Assembly: GCF_026210795.1 (NCBI RefSeq)
Contig: NC_089441.1
Location: 4,030,001-4,094,000 of the forward strand
DNA from: Rhizophagus irregularis
Taxonomy: Eukaryota > Glomeromycota > Glomeromycetes > Glomerales > Glomeraceae
Direction of reading: 5' to 3'
Length of the DNA: 64,000 bases
Shown: in pieces, positions 11,996 to 22,690 of the stretch
How the letters are laid out: every line of letters starts with the position of its first letter
How positions within the stretch are numbered: the stretch's first letter is position 1
Translations under genes and position numbers: made by a program
Notes under the pieces: model-generated
Told to the model about the DNA's origin: nothing
Database searches by the model: none
The model's input: the letters and a program-made list of their open reading frames with translations, nothing else

Positions 11996-12156
11996 AGTTG
12001 TTGTCCCGTCAACTTTGCACAGCTTTCATTCACTTATAGAAGCCGCCTCACAGTTTTTTGACCAGCTAAGCCACTATAAATATATTATTTTAATACGGAT
12101 TGGGCGTTTTTCAAAACATTTATTTTTAATTTCTTAATTAGTTTCGTGATATTAAT

Positions 12157-13759
12157 ATGGATAAAGACGTGAAAGATTCAAACTTTCTAAAAAAAATTTT
12201 CGAAGAATATCGCGTTTATTTAAGTATAGGTTATGTTTTTTTTGAGTTCGCTTTATTTTTGGCTGCTTTCGCATTACTTGTAATTATGACACATGAAGGA
12301 GTGGTTTTATTTACAATTGATGCTATCATAATTTTTATAATTGTTAATATGTCTGCAAGGATGGCTGTAAGTATTTTTAATGATCTTAACTATCAAATTG
12401 GATTATTTTGATTAAATCCTTATTATTTTTTCTATTTTTTTTTAGATGGTGTTCGAATCCTACCACATTTTCCTTTTATTTCTTGTCAGCAATTCCTCTA
12501 AATTTTCTGCATATATTTTACTTTATCATTTCGTCAGAAAATACTTTCACCCCAATATCCTTAAGAATCAATGGAACATTCTACCGAGTTTGAACTTCGA
12601 CTTTAGACCATTTTTCTTTGGCATTGTTATAATTGATATTGTAGTTTCTTTAATTATACTTTATTTATACTTTGATGGTATAACAGAGCGACACATAGAC
12701 ATTAAAATACGCATTAGAATCAATGGAGATTGTAAAGACCGCGAAATTGACAATGGACTCAATGGAGATAGTAAAGACCGCGAAATTTTCATTAGCATAG
12801 TAGAAAAGAGCGATAGAGAAGAAAAGGAAACATTTCTCGATCATTTTAAAGTTTACAGAAAAAAATTTAATAAATATATTCTCGTAGCTAACAAAGGGAA
12901 TGATAAATTAATACGTAAGCCAAACTTTTCATTTTGTCTTAACACGTGACACTATATATTAAATTCAAATTTTGCGCTTCTTTATAGTTGGACATAAATA
13001 CTATAGGATGATATTGCTTTGTAGCCACCTTAATCTGTTGATTTGTGATCTCCTTATCATTGAATGGTGTTTTTGGTGGGCTTTTGAAATTTATCATGTG
13101 GATGAATGGTTGCTTATTTATTCTATACCTTGGTCATTGCTGTTACCAACAATAAATATATTTACGATGCTTAAAGGAGTAAGTAGACTAAATACATACA
13201 TATATTATTCTTTTTATGTGTTATATCAATCTAATTTTTACACTTAAAAAGTCGCGAACAGCATCGAAAATATGCCTATTCCTTCACTATTTCGTTAGCA
13301 TATTACAAATATTATACTGTTTTTGTAGAATTTATAACTATTATACACTTGCCAAAGTTATTCAACCAAAAATTTTCTATCTAATTTTGTTGCTTGGTTT
13401 GTATACTTTCAGTCAATGGGTCAATGGATCATTTTTTATTAGTGCTTTTATTCAAATTTTAAAATTTAAATATGTTCAAATAGGTATGGCCCTTTTCCTT
13501 ACAAGTTTGACATTAATCCTACCTTGCGCTGCTGCAGTACATCTGTTTCAAAATTCTATATTTTTCGAGGGCTTAGAGGAGCTGCAAAAACATAGTAAGT
13601 CTTATGATCATGTTTAAAATAATTGGTCCTTTATTTAAAAATCATAATAATTTATTTTTAGTTAATTACTCTCCGTCGGATGAATATGATCCCAAGCATC
13701 CATATGATTTTTCTAAGAACGTCTATAAAAAGTATGAAGACGAAAAACGATGGATTTGA
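12157..13759 (+). CDS. Multi-pass membrane protein, 5 exons, unknown function
   Basis: I do not recognise the family. The model is join(12157-12366, 12446-12914, 12988-13178, 13252-13594, 13662-13759), giving 436 residues. All donors are GTAAG, all acceptors end TAG or AAG, and phases agree throughout. Hydrophobic segments suggest about eight membrane helices: two in exon 1 (GYVFFEFALFLAAFALLVIM and FTIDAIIIFIIVN), one or two in exon 2 (FFFGIVIIDIVVSLIILYLY), two in exon 3 and three in exon 4. Exon 2 also encodes a hydrophilic loop with an imperfect internal duplication (NGDCKDREI / NGDSKDREI). The C-terminal tail is acidic and polar (SPSDEYDPKHPYDF) and ends DEKRWI. Transporter-like or receptor-like topology is possible but not shown. 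Confidence 0.82.
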
Positions 13760-14227
13760 ATACTTTTTTTTAAGATCATTATGAAAGAATGTTGATATAA
13801 TGGAGATTTAATATAACAATTAATTATTGTATGGAAAATTGGACATACCACCAAATAGTCCATGTTCAACAGTTTACTTATCAGTATAACGATATTGAGT
13901 ATGATATGACTTCCGTTGTATGTATGGTATGGTTATTTTTATCTATACAATGTAGATTTGAAATTTTATAATATCATACTATACTCATAATGCCGATTTT
14001 AGACTACTATAAAAAAAGCCAAATAAAATAAAATAATAAATAAATTCTTTTATTTATGGGTGCTAGGAGAATACTTGTTTCTTTGAAATCTTGCAATTAT
14101 CTGCTATTTTTTCTGCGAAACTATAAAAAGCGTATAATCAAATGTTAAGAGTTCAGAATATAAGAACTTGTATTTATTGTTTTTTAATGTTAATCATTTA
14201 TAGGAAAAAAAATAAAGAAGACATTAA
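13760..14227. other. Intergenic between a plus-strand gene and a minus-strand relic
   Basis: 3' flanks converge here. Near 13850-13990 there are scattered ATGATAT/ATATCAT words but no clean inverted repeat. No gene seen. Confidence 0.45.
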
Positions 14228-14850
14228 TTATACATATCGTGAGTAATTATCATAAATCCGATCTACTCCCCACTTTTTCGAATATTCCTTACCCATAGGA
14301 CTTTTAGTCACCTCTTTTCATTTATATTCTTCGTATCCGTCTCACAATTCTTTTCTTTAACTCGCTTTGTAAAGTCATTATATATCTTTGTATCACATCA
14401 TGTGACTCCGCCGCCTGAATGACTCTTAAATTGAAGAGGTTATAAATTTCTTTTGCCTGCATAATATTTTCAAAACTCTTTCTATTTTCTCCCACTCCAT
14501 CTCTTCTCCACACTTTTCAAAAATCTCCCTTAGTTCCTCATACTTTGAATCCACAATAGCCTTCCTTTGATTTAATGGAGAAGACAATGGTGGTGATTCG
14601 AACTTCTTATAAGGAACTTTCTTGATTTCTTTTCGTTGTACCTTTCTGTGGTCGTTAATGCTTTTCATGACTTCATCTGTGGTAATGTTGTCTTTTTGTA
14701 ATTTCTTACTCATTACCGTTAATGGAACTACTACTTCCTCAACTCCACTCCTATGTTTATTAATCACATCCACTCTTCTTTACTTGAAGATTCCACGATG
14801 CTGTCACTTTGTTTTTCCGTATATTGATGATTTGTAGTATTAACATAGCT
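14228..14850 (-). pseudogene. Relic of a charged, non-membrane protein gene
   Basis: Reading on the minus strand from about 14850, four blocks in changing frames are compositionally continuous. They are HQYTEKQSDSIVESSSKEEW, then VDVINKHRSG through SKYEELREIFEKCGEEMEWE, then RKSFENIMQAKEIYNLFNL through SELKKRIVR, then KSPMGKEYSKKWGVDRIYDN ending in a stop at 14228. At least three one-base shifts and one in-frame stop (after DGYEEYK) separate them. It is rich in K/E and helical. I do not recognise the family. Confidence 0.55.
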
Positions 14851-15644
14851 TTGAAGATTAATATATAGTTAAAAAAGGCAAATTATACGTGGTGTAAATT
14901 ATACTTGTAATGAGAAACCATCAAATTTCATAAATATTATGTAAGGTTACATACACTTTACTCTTTTATTAAAATTTATATTTAATGTATTTAACTCACA
15001 TGTAGCAAAAGTAATTATTTTTTATTTTTTTATCCAATATACAGTATAATACAAAAAGCCACTTATAAATATTCCATTATATTTAAAAGTTGTTTTCTAA
15101 TTGGAAAAAATCAATTTTTAACCATAAATTTATTTGATAATTGTTTCATTAACAAAATCAATGGAAATTAACATTAATATACTCACAACGTTTCATTATA
15201 TCATTTTCTAATGATTTAGATTTAGATTTTTTCTGACCGAACTAAAAATCTGGACCAGATCATAATGGGGTTTTGACCTCCCTTTGAGTTGGATAACTTT
15301 ACAATATTTAAAGATTAGCATAAAATACAATGTAATTTTTTATTTTGTTGCAATTTTATAACATATTACATACAATTCATTCTATTTATTTTTCATATAA
15401 TTTATACTTTATTTAATAATTATGATTAAAGAAATTTATACCCTTCCTTTCTTTATTCAGCTGCTTTTATCTATAAGTGAAAAATAAATTATTAAATAAT
15501 ATTAATAAAATAAATCATATAAAAGGTTAATAAATATAAATACCTAGGCCTAGTTTAGTAAAATTTATTGCTTCTATTGATTCTATAATAAAAAAAAAAT
15601 TATATACAAAAAAATGCTTTTGTAAAGCAAATTAGGAAATTAAT
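14851..15644. other. AT-rich filler, no gene seen
   Basis: Poly-W tracts with only short chance frames. This is the 3' flank of the kinase relic. Confidence 0.5.
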
Positions 15645-16413
15645 TACCTGAATATTCTCTAAATCATCCTTGTTAATAATAGCATTTTTTGGCTCTGAAA
15701 GATTTTTAAAATCTAAAAGCCTACTTGCGTAAAATGCTTGAGGATATGTAGTATACGAAAGAGTAGGTTCAGTATATAATAATGAAGAAAAAGTTAACTT
15801 CTCATTAATTTTATCTGCTTTTTCAATTTGTTTACTGATTTTATAATCACTATTATATGTACTTGAAGAATATAAGCCTGTAATAAATCATATAATTCAT
15901 TAGCTTTAAGTCATTTTAAAGGATCCAACATTGTTTACTAATTATGTTTAAAATTAATTGGAAATTTTATAATTTGATTTTGGCCTAAGTTCTTGACAAA
16001 TGCTAATAGCTAAGAATTTATTATGAGTAATATCATGATAAGGAGAAAGCCCTGTACAGACTTCATTATGCAATAATTCCAAATCCATAAATATCATTGT
16101 CTTGAATGTATCCTTTTCCTCTTAAAACTTCTGAATTCTAATGCTACATAGAGTAATACTTCATATAGTTCTTTACATTCATCTTGGAATGGTTTTACAT
16201 TTACTGGTTAATATAATCCTAAATCAGTAATTAAAGTAAGTCTGCTGCCTTTTAAATTTTAATATATTACTACAATGAATATCACGATGATTAATCTTTC
16301 TTAATGAATACAAGTAAGGTCTTATACAATATTTCGTAAAATCTTCAACTTTTTTTCCTATTTTGTTGAATTAAAACTATTATTTAAATGTTGTCTTAAA
16401 CTACCATCTATTG

Positions 16414-16715
16414 AGAATCCCGAACATTACATATACAACTCAGTGGCAACTTTTTCGCAGATTGACCTAAATTACACAAAAAAAAAATCAGTTTTTTGCA
16501 ATTATTTCGACATTCAGTGGTCCAATTTATACAAACCTTTTTTGGTTTTGTAGCTCTTATCGAGCTCTACAAAATAAAAAAAATCTGCATGAATCAGATC
16601 ACTGGACACCAAGATAATCGCAAAAAACGGAAAATAAAAAAAGAGCAAATTCCCAAATTGGGTCTTTTTTGGCAAAAAGTCAGTTGTGAGTTCTATAAGA
16701 GATATCCGGGATCCT
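16414..16715. mobile_element. 302-bp hAT-like MITE with 8-bp duplication ATCTATTG
   Basis: ATCTATTG lies at 16406-16413 and 16716-16723. The inverted ends are AGAATCCCGAACATTAC and, on the opposite strand, AGGATCCCGGATATCTC. It interrupts the kinase relic between MGYTID and SLRQHL; removing the element and one duplication rejoins the kinase codons. Its interior (about 16490-16625) holds a hairpin cassette of the GTGGTCCAAT...GATCACTGGAC type that is also found in other elements here. Confidence 0.88.
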
Positions 16716-16884
16716 ATCTATTGTATATCCCATTACTATCATAAAATTTCTAGATTCTGGATCTTTAGTAATACCATAATACTATAATATATTATCTACA
16801 TATTCTGAAAATAACATTTTATGGATTTCAATCTAAAAAAAAAGAATCTATAATAATAATTATTAATAGATAATTTAACATTTA

Positions 16885-17981
16885 GGGGCATACCAGAAAT
16901 TAGCTAATTTCTCTTAATTAGTAGCTTTAACCACCACCCTCACCTGATTGAAATCTGATTGGTTAAAAAAATTATTACTATTAAATATTAATTCGTAATC
17001 TGCTAGTAAACCATAAAACTTGGCTATTAAATTCCGGTAAAAGTTATATATATATTTACTAATAGCACGGAATCTACAGTTCTGCCAATGCAAAGTACAA
17101 ATTACTAAAATATTATATGAAAACTAATATTATAGGCATAAAAATATGCATTTGGCTATCTTAATAATAAAAGACCGGTAAAAATTTTAAGCACCAAAAG
17201 ACACTTTTATAAGAGCTGAAAATTTGAATTTGAAAAAAAGAAAAATTTAGTATTTTAAAATTTTAAAGATAACTCATCATCTAGTGGTCGTAAGAAAATA
17301 AAATTTGGTTCATCAGATCCGTCTCATCGGGACGTATTTAATGGTAATGATTTTATATCTCTATGACCAATAGAAGGCGAGTATCCCATATTTTTTTTCC
17401 AGAATCGCAAATTCTAAATTATTGATAAAAATATATATGAACTTATCACCGCCTTTTAATAGTCAAATTTTATGGTTCACTGACAGATCACGAATTAAAT
17501 ATTATATATAATAATTAGTATTATATAATTATTTTGGTTTCTAGTAATTCAATTTGAACAAACTTTTTTTTGCTTTGTAAAGCTAGAATTTTAAAGCTAA
17601 ATGAATGCTATAAATTAAAAAAAAGGTTATTAAAATTGGATCACTAGAAGTTAAAATACTTGCATTATAATAATTACTATTATTATAATATAAATTATAA
17701 ATACAATTATCTTGGCTTCTAGTAATTTAATTTAAACAAACTTTTTTTTGTTTTGTAAAGCTAGATTTGTAGAGCTAAAATGAGAGCTATAAATTAAAAA
17801 AAGTTTATTAAAATTAAATCACTAGAAGTCAAGATAATTGCATTATAGTAATTATATATAAAATGATTAAATTACTTATATTTATATTTAGATATATAAA
17901 TGTCACGTGATATATATAGACCTGATCTGAAGTTTGACTCCCCCCACCCCCTTTCAAATCAGCTGATTTCTGGCACGCCCC
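16885..17981. mobile_element. PIF/Harbinger-like non-autonomous element, copy A, TTA duplication
   Basis: The ends are GGGGCATACCAGAAATTAGC and, on the other strand, GGGGCGTGCCAGAAATCAGC. Both are flanked by TTA (16882-16884 and 17982-17984). A 3-bp TTA duplication with GGG-starting ends is the PIF/Harbinger pattern. Inside are two hairpin cassettes (17525-17660, 17708-17840) and a CATCTAGTGGTCGTAAG module near 17280 that also occurs in the palindromic element at 43247-44448. The element sits inside an intron of the kinase relic. No transposase gene inside. Confidence 0.82.
17525..17840. repeat. Two tandem hairpin cassettes inside Harbinger-like copy A
   Basis: Each is about 135 bp. Each begins TTGGCTTCTAGTAATTCAAT or a close variant, passes a T-run and a GTAAAGCTAGA word, and ends with the inverted form GATCACTAGAAGTCAA. 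The same cassette occurs at 18959-19262 (twice), and in diverged form at 16490-16625, 35525-35655 and 35680-35835. Confidence 0.8.
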
Positions 17982-18429
17982 TTATAATAGGACAATATGA
18001 TCTTAAAATTATATACAAAATAAGTAATATACTTCTCTTAAAAAATCGGATGTAATATTTTGAGAATTATGTAAACATTTTAAAACAACTGGAAAATTCT
18101 CATATTCACTATAATAATATTTACTTCTTATCCATTTATTATTTTCATAATCCCAACTTTTTATCCATTCATCTTTCCAAATTGCTTTATAAATAGTTCC
18201 AAATCCTCCTTTTATCAAGTATTCAATATTTTCAAATCTATCAGATTCAATCCATTCTAAAATTTCTGAATGATATGTAGCTTTAAGTCATATTTTTTGA
18301 ATAAACTTATCAACTTTATGATTTCCACTAGTCCAATTTTTGAAATTTTATTGAAATTTACATCAACACCAATAATTAGAAATATTAGATTGCTTAAATT
18401 CTTTGCATAAACTTAATACTTATAATGTT

Positions 18430-18792
18430 CTTTACTAAAAATGGCCAATTTTTTGAAATGATTTTGTAATAATTTTAAAATACTACAAAAATACATTTAA
18501 TACATCAAAATGTTTTTATTATATTTTTGCTATTATTTTGTAATTGTATTGTATCTAGGTCTATAAAAATAACTCAAAATAATATCACAATAATTTTTTA
18601 ATATTTTTGTTATTATTTTATTATTATAATATAATTAACTTTGATATTATTTTAATATTTTAATCTCAAAAATACCTTAAATATATCTTGATATATTTTA
18701 AAAATTTTACAAAATAATTGCACAATTGTTTTGAAAGCCATTGTATCTAAGTCTATAAAAATATTTCAAAAAATTGGCCATTTTTAGTAAAG
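18430..18792. mobile_element. 363-bp MITE, ends CTTTACTAAAAATGGCC, empty-site copy
   Basis: The left end CTTTACTAAAAATGGCCAAT is repeated inverted at the right end (ATTGGCCATTTTTAGTAAAG). A second copy at 45061-45676 carries an extra insertion; the present copy shows the uninterrupted sequence TTTTGTAATAATTTTAAAAT at that point. It lies inside the kinase relic just downstream of the codons for NKELKK. Target duplication not clear. Confidence 0.8.
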
Positions 18793-18823
18793 TTTTTTTA
18801 ATTCTTTATTTAATATTAACTTA

Positions 18824-19401
18824 GGGGCATGTCAAAAATCAGCTGATTTCTCTCAATTAGTAGCCCTAACCCCACCCCTACCTGGTTGGAATCTGATTGG
18901 CTAAAAAAATTATTACTATTAAATATTAAATATGATTATATATAATAATTAGTATTATATAATTATCTTGGCTTCTAGTGATTCAATTTGAACAAACTTT
19001 TTTTTGTTTTGTAATGCTAGATTAATAGAACTAAATGAGAGCTATAAATTAAAAAAAAGTTTATTAAAATTAGATCACTAGAAGTCAAGATAATTACATT
19101 ATAATAATTATTATAATGTAAATACAAATATCTTGGCTTCTAGTAATTCAATTTGAATAAACTTTTTTTTGTTTTGTAAAGCTAGATTTGTAGAGCTAAA
19201 TGAGAGCTATAAATTAAAAAAAAGTTTATTAAAATTGGATTACTAGAAGTCAAGATAATTGCATTATAATAATTATATAAAAATAATTAAATTACTTATA
19301 TTTATATTTAAATATATAAATGTCATGTGATATATATATACCTGATCTGAAGTTTGACTCCCCCCACCCCCTTTCAAATCAGCTGATTTCTGGCATGCCT
19401 C
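18824..19401. mobile_element. PIF/Harbinger-like non-autonomous element, copy B, TTA duplication
   Basis: The ends are GGGGCATGTCAAAAATCAGC and, on the other strand, GAGGCATGCCAGAAATCAGC, flanked by TTA at 18821-18823 and 19402-19404. It shares its right 80 bases almost exactly with copy A (GACTCCCCCCACCCCCTTTC and flanks). It contains two hairpin cassettes at 18959-19095 and 19128-19262. It splits the kinase relic between SLLID and KLILNKELKK; removing it and one TTA gives a continuous frame. Confidence 0.85.
18959..19262. repeat. Two tandem hairpin cassettes inside Harbinger-like copy B
   Basis: Same cassette as in copy A: TTATCTTGGCTTCTAGTGAT at one end and ATCACTAGAAGTCAAGATAA at the other, with a T-run and A-run between. 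The two copies here differ from each other at only a few positions. Confidence 0.8.
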
Positions 19402-19475
19402 TTATCAATTAACAAACTTTATTCTTCAGTTAAATTCTTATGGTCAAAATCTTTTATTTGTTCAATTATATTATC

Positions 19476-19843
19476 AGTAAGTATAAATTCTTCTATATTG
19501 GATTAAGAAATGTGACTTCAATTTTATGTCTAGATAGAATAAAAAAGATTTTTTTTTTTTTAAAAAAAAAGATGCTTTTTAAAACGTATTACAATTACAT
19601 AGCAGCGATTAACAAAATTTATTTATATTTAGGTTAAAACAATAAAGTATTCAAAAAGTCAGAAAGTACAAAATATTATTTGTTAGTAAAATTATACTAC
19701 AGTATATAGGTACTTTATTGAAATTTAATAATATTGACTTTAATAAAATTCACTAAAAGTTTATATTCTCCGCCTAATAAGAACTTTAAAATTTTAAGCT
19801 TTAAGTCAAAATGCATATTTTATTTGCGTAATATTTTACCAAT
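19476..19843. other. AT-rich filler, no gene seen
   Basis: Flank of the kinase relic. A 65-codon plus-strand frame at 19440-19637 is K/F/Y-rich filler. No supported feature. Confidence 0.45.
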
Positions 19844-19852
19844 ACCTGATTA

Positions 19853-20077
19853 GGACTCTGCTTACTTATAAGATAGGTCACCCCCAGGCCTAAGGTAAAA
19901 ATCCTATATAAAATTCTTTGCAGATCCTACTATAAAAGGAAATTTTATGTTACATTATTATGATTTTTTTTCTTTTTAACTAATTAACCAATAGAATTCA
20001 AGAAAAAAGTAAGGTAAAAACTATTAGTAAAGGGCTAATTTTTTACGGTGACCTTTATTATAAGTAAGCAGAGTTCT
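19853..20077. mobile_element. 225-bp MULE-like MITE with 9-bp duplication ACCTGATTA
   Basis: ACCTGATTA lies at 19844-19852 and 20078-20086. The inverted ends are GGACTCTGCTTACTTATAAG and, on the other strand, AGAACTCTGCTTACTTATAA, both continuing to AGGTCACC. A 9-bp duplication is the Mutator-superfamily length. The interior (TCCTACTATAAAAGGAAATT and flanks) is shared with the element at 47319-48254. Confidence 0.88.
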
Positions 20078-20086
20078 ACCTGATTA

Positions 20087-20870
20087 TTTTGATCATTTTT
20101 ATAATTGTATTGGATCTTTGAAATATTGAAACATTGTTAACTCACAGTTTGTAATAATTATTTAACAACCATTTATATTAATGGTATGGATGTATAGATC
20201 TTGTATTTATAGAAAACTTGATATATAAAAAGTTGTAAAGGTTAAATTTTCAGAAAATTTGGCATGATTTTATTTTATTTTTGTTTATACTATATTTTAA
20301 AGAAATTTAAAGTAAAAAAATTTTATTATTGTTAATTTTAAAATTAGGTGAATTTTTATGAAGGTAAAAAACTATTAGATACGACCATTTATTTTTTAAT
20401 TCAAGACTTAATTTGTAAAAAAACAATTCTAGAAGTTTTAAATTCAATATCTTTAATTACTATTAGATAATTTGCAAGAAATATTGAATGTGTATGAATA
20501 TTTGTCAAAGGAGTTACTGGTAAATTAGCAAAATTTTAACAAAAAATTATATAAATCATATTAACATACTGTATTTCTAATAAAATTAAGTATAATTTTA
20601 AAAATTTCCAAGTGTTGTAAATTTCAGTATTTACCTATTATAAGAAAGAAGAAATTGTTAATAGTGTGCCAAATTTTTATTTAATGGTAAAGAAGACATA
20701 GCCAATTCCTCTTCTAGAACCAGCAGACTTTACCAATAACAAAGTTAGAATATTTGCTTAAGTTGGTTAATAAGTGAATTAAAAAAAAGAATAAAAAAAG
20801 TAAAAAAAAATAAAAGAATAAAAAAAATAAAAGTATAAAAAAAAATAAAAGAATAATAAAAAATCAGATA
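20087..20870. other. AT-rich filler ending in an A-rich AATAAAAA run
   Basis: No frame of note. From about 20780 to 20865 a simple repeat of AATAAAAAA / AAAGTATAAAAAA words precedes the direct repeat below. Confidence 0.5.
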
Positions 20871-21075
20871 ATTCTCCTAAGACAAACATAGGAACTCCCC
20901 GACTCAATGAGTTATCCGTTCTTTACTTTGCTTAGGAGTTACCCACTTTGAAAAATAAAAATTTAATTCACTCTTCACCAACCCAGGCAAACAATTCCAG
21001 TAATCTCCTAAGACAAACATAGGAACTCCCCGACTCAATGAGTTATCCGTTCTTTACTTTGCTTAGGAGTTTACT
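20871..21075. repeat. Two near-identical 70-bp direct repeats with an internal stem
   Basis: A 70-bp unit starting TCTCCTAAGACAAACATAGG and ending TTTACTTTGCTTAGGAGTT occurs at 20873-20941 and 21004-21072, identical at almost every base. Each unit begins with CTCCTAAG and ends with CTTAGGAG, so each could fold as one stem-loop. The GC content is higher than in the flanks, and the inter-unit spacer is different. No matching RNA family is recognised. Confidence 0.8.
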
Positions 21076-21109
21076 CACTTTGCAAAATAAAAAAAAACAC
21101 ACCTTTTTT

Positions 21110-21255
21110 AAAGTCTCATAAGCCACTTTGCACTCAGACATGTCTTTTCTTTCATGTCTTCTCTTTCATGTCGTCTCTTTTATGTCTTCCCTTATTGTCT
21201 TCTCTTTTCTTTAACATTTCACTTTCCTTGTCTTCTCTTTCATGTTTTCTTTTTT
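21110..21255. repeat. CTTTCATGTCTTCT tandem repeat
   Basis: About ten degenerate units of 12-15 bp (TCTTTCATGTCTTCTC and variants), pyrimidine-rich on the plus strand. Confidence 0.65.
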
Positions 21256-22206
21256 CTTTAACCGGAAGCTACATTAGCGGAATCTAGTAATTCCTATAAC
21301 AAGAAGGATCGAAATAGGTATAGGAGGAAGATAGGTAATAAAGGAGTAAGTAAGGAGGAGTTGCATAAATATAATCGAACGAAGTTTTCTTGTACACAGA
21401 GACTTCCTAGTGAAAGAGGATAAGGATACGAACGTGTGGAAAAAGAAGGCGAAAGTTGGGGGTATATAAAAAATCTATTTACGCGAAAAAAAAGTTACAC
21501 AGAGTCACCAATTCATTATTAGTCATTTTATGTGACGTAATTTTTAGCCGCAATACTTTGTGCGCCTATACAAATAGAGATACTGTAAAAGCTTTAAAAA
21601 AACGCGTCAATAAACTAGTCAATAAACTAAACCCATTACCCATAGTACTATTATAGTAGATTTTTAGATGATGACGTCATTATATATAGGGTACGCCAAG
21701 ATGAGTCTATAAAGTTAACCGTCCCTGTCACTTCTTTTCGCCTTTCATAATAACATAAATTTCTTACACAAAATAATAATCGTAAATCGAAGTGAGTGTT
21801 ACCAACTTAATAAAATAATTATTTTTCGTTGGTATTATTATCAATTCTAAGGACAACAATTATAGGTCAATATATGATCTTTTGATAAATAATATCAAAA
21901 TTTAACTCATAAACTAAAACTGAATTTTGTAATTGTTCTGAATTTTGTAGTTGGTTTTCAAATTGTGCGTAGGAAAAAAAACATTAATAAGTCACGATCA
22001 AACTTTTTAAAATTGTTAACAATTAAAAAAATATGCGTATATAACTATTTACGCTTTAATTTGAAAGTAAGATTTTTATATTTGTTTTATTTGTATAATG
22101 ATTTATTAAAAATTAAGTTTTCAACATTATTTCTTTGTGACTTCCTAGCGTAACCACGAAAAAATGTCCCGAAATGGCTGAGCATTATGACATTCAGCTG
22201 GAATTA
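21256..22206. other. Possible coding relic near 21270-21430, otherwise no gene
   Basis: The plus strand at 21275-21425 reads without a stop as a basic stretch (EATLAESSNSYNKKDRNRY, then KIGNKGVSKEELHKYNR). This is unlike the AT filler and may be a gene fragment of unknown family. The rest (21430-22206) shows no supported feature. Confidence 0.3.
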
Positions 22207-22690
22207 CAGTAGTGGCGGAAAATAATGATAATTTTAAAGTTATGAATTTTTCGGCCAATTTTTGTTTTATTTACATAAAACTTTAATGACATTTAGTATG
22301 ATACCACATGTTAATAAAACTAAATTTTAATGATTAATTATACGTCCTTCCTTTCAATAACTTCTTCTAAACGTTTTTTCATGCATGCACATAAATTCGA
22401 TAAAAGGTCTGGATTAAGATTATCCCATTCTGACTGAATAATTGACAAAAATCATATAATCCAACCGGTTTTTTTGTGATTTGCCCTCTTTTCTACCTTT
22501 TTCTTTATTATTGCCCATAGATTTTCTATGGGGTTAAGGTCAGGAGAATAGGATGACCAATCCAACACACGTGGACACTTTTTTTGGAGAAGAATTGTTG
22601 TTAACTTTGCCCTATGCTTGGATAAGAATTTACCTTTAGTTGAAATGTAATGTATTTGTACATTGTAAAATCGAAGTAAGCCAGCTGTGA
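22207..22690 (-). pseudogene. 3' fragment of a Tc1-type transposase with one terminus
   Basis: On the minus strand from about 22680 the Tc1/mariner signature [19 protein letters not shown] is readable (about 22570-22510). It holds the third catalytic acidic residue (E of IENLW), followed by a C-terminal helix and LSNLCACMKKRLEEVIE ending near 22340. A TA followed by CAGTAGTGGCGGAAAATAAT at 22205-22226 looks like the outer end. No matching left end was found. One stop interrupts the region near 22445. The 5' two thirds of the transposase are missing. Confidence 0.75.

Larger units (their letters stand above)
15645..19475 (-). pseudogene. Rhizophagus-type protein kinase, decayed and split by four insertions
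   Basis: Minus-strand blocks occur in kinase order. They are an N-terminal helix IIEQIKDFDHKNLTEE (about 19470-19410), LCKEFKQSNISNYWC and NWTSGN (about 18400-18320), the glycine loop GGFGTIYKAIWKD (about 18205) and the Lys strand VVLKCLHNSQNIT. Then come a donor GTATAT after FLRE and an acceptor before IEIHKM (16845), YYGITKDPESRNFMIVMGY (about 16790-16725), SLRQHLNN (about 16395), the catalytic loop HRDIHCSNIL (about 16290), DLGL where DFG is expected, KGYIQDNDIYGFGIIA and GLSPYHDITHNKFLAISICQ (to about 16000). The C-terminal signature YTTYPQAFYASRLLDFKNL lies near 15720. Several stops and shifts are present. The insertions at 16414-16715, 16885-17981, 18430-18792 and 18824-19401 are annotated separately. 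Family assignment is from memory of the motif order. Confidence 0.85.

Noticed and set aside
21456-22153. Two plus-strand frames of 62-66 codons
   Set aside because: K/N/I/L/Y-rich, no recognisable motif, no splice continuation. Indistinguishable from AT-rich chance.
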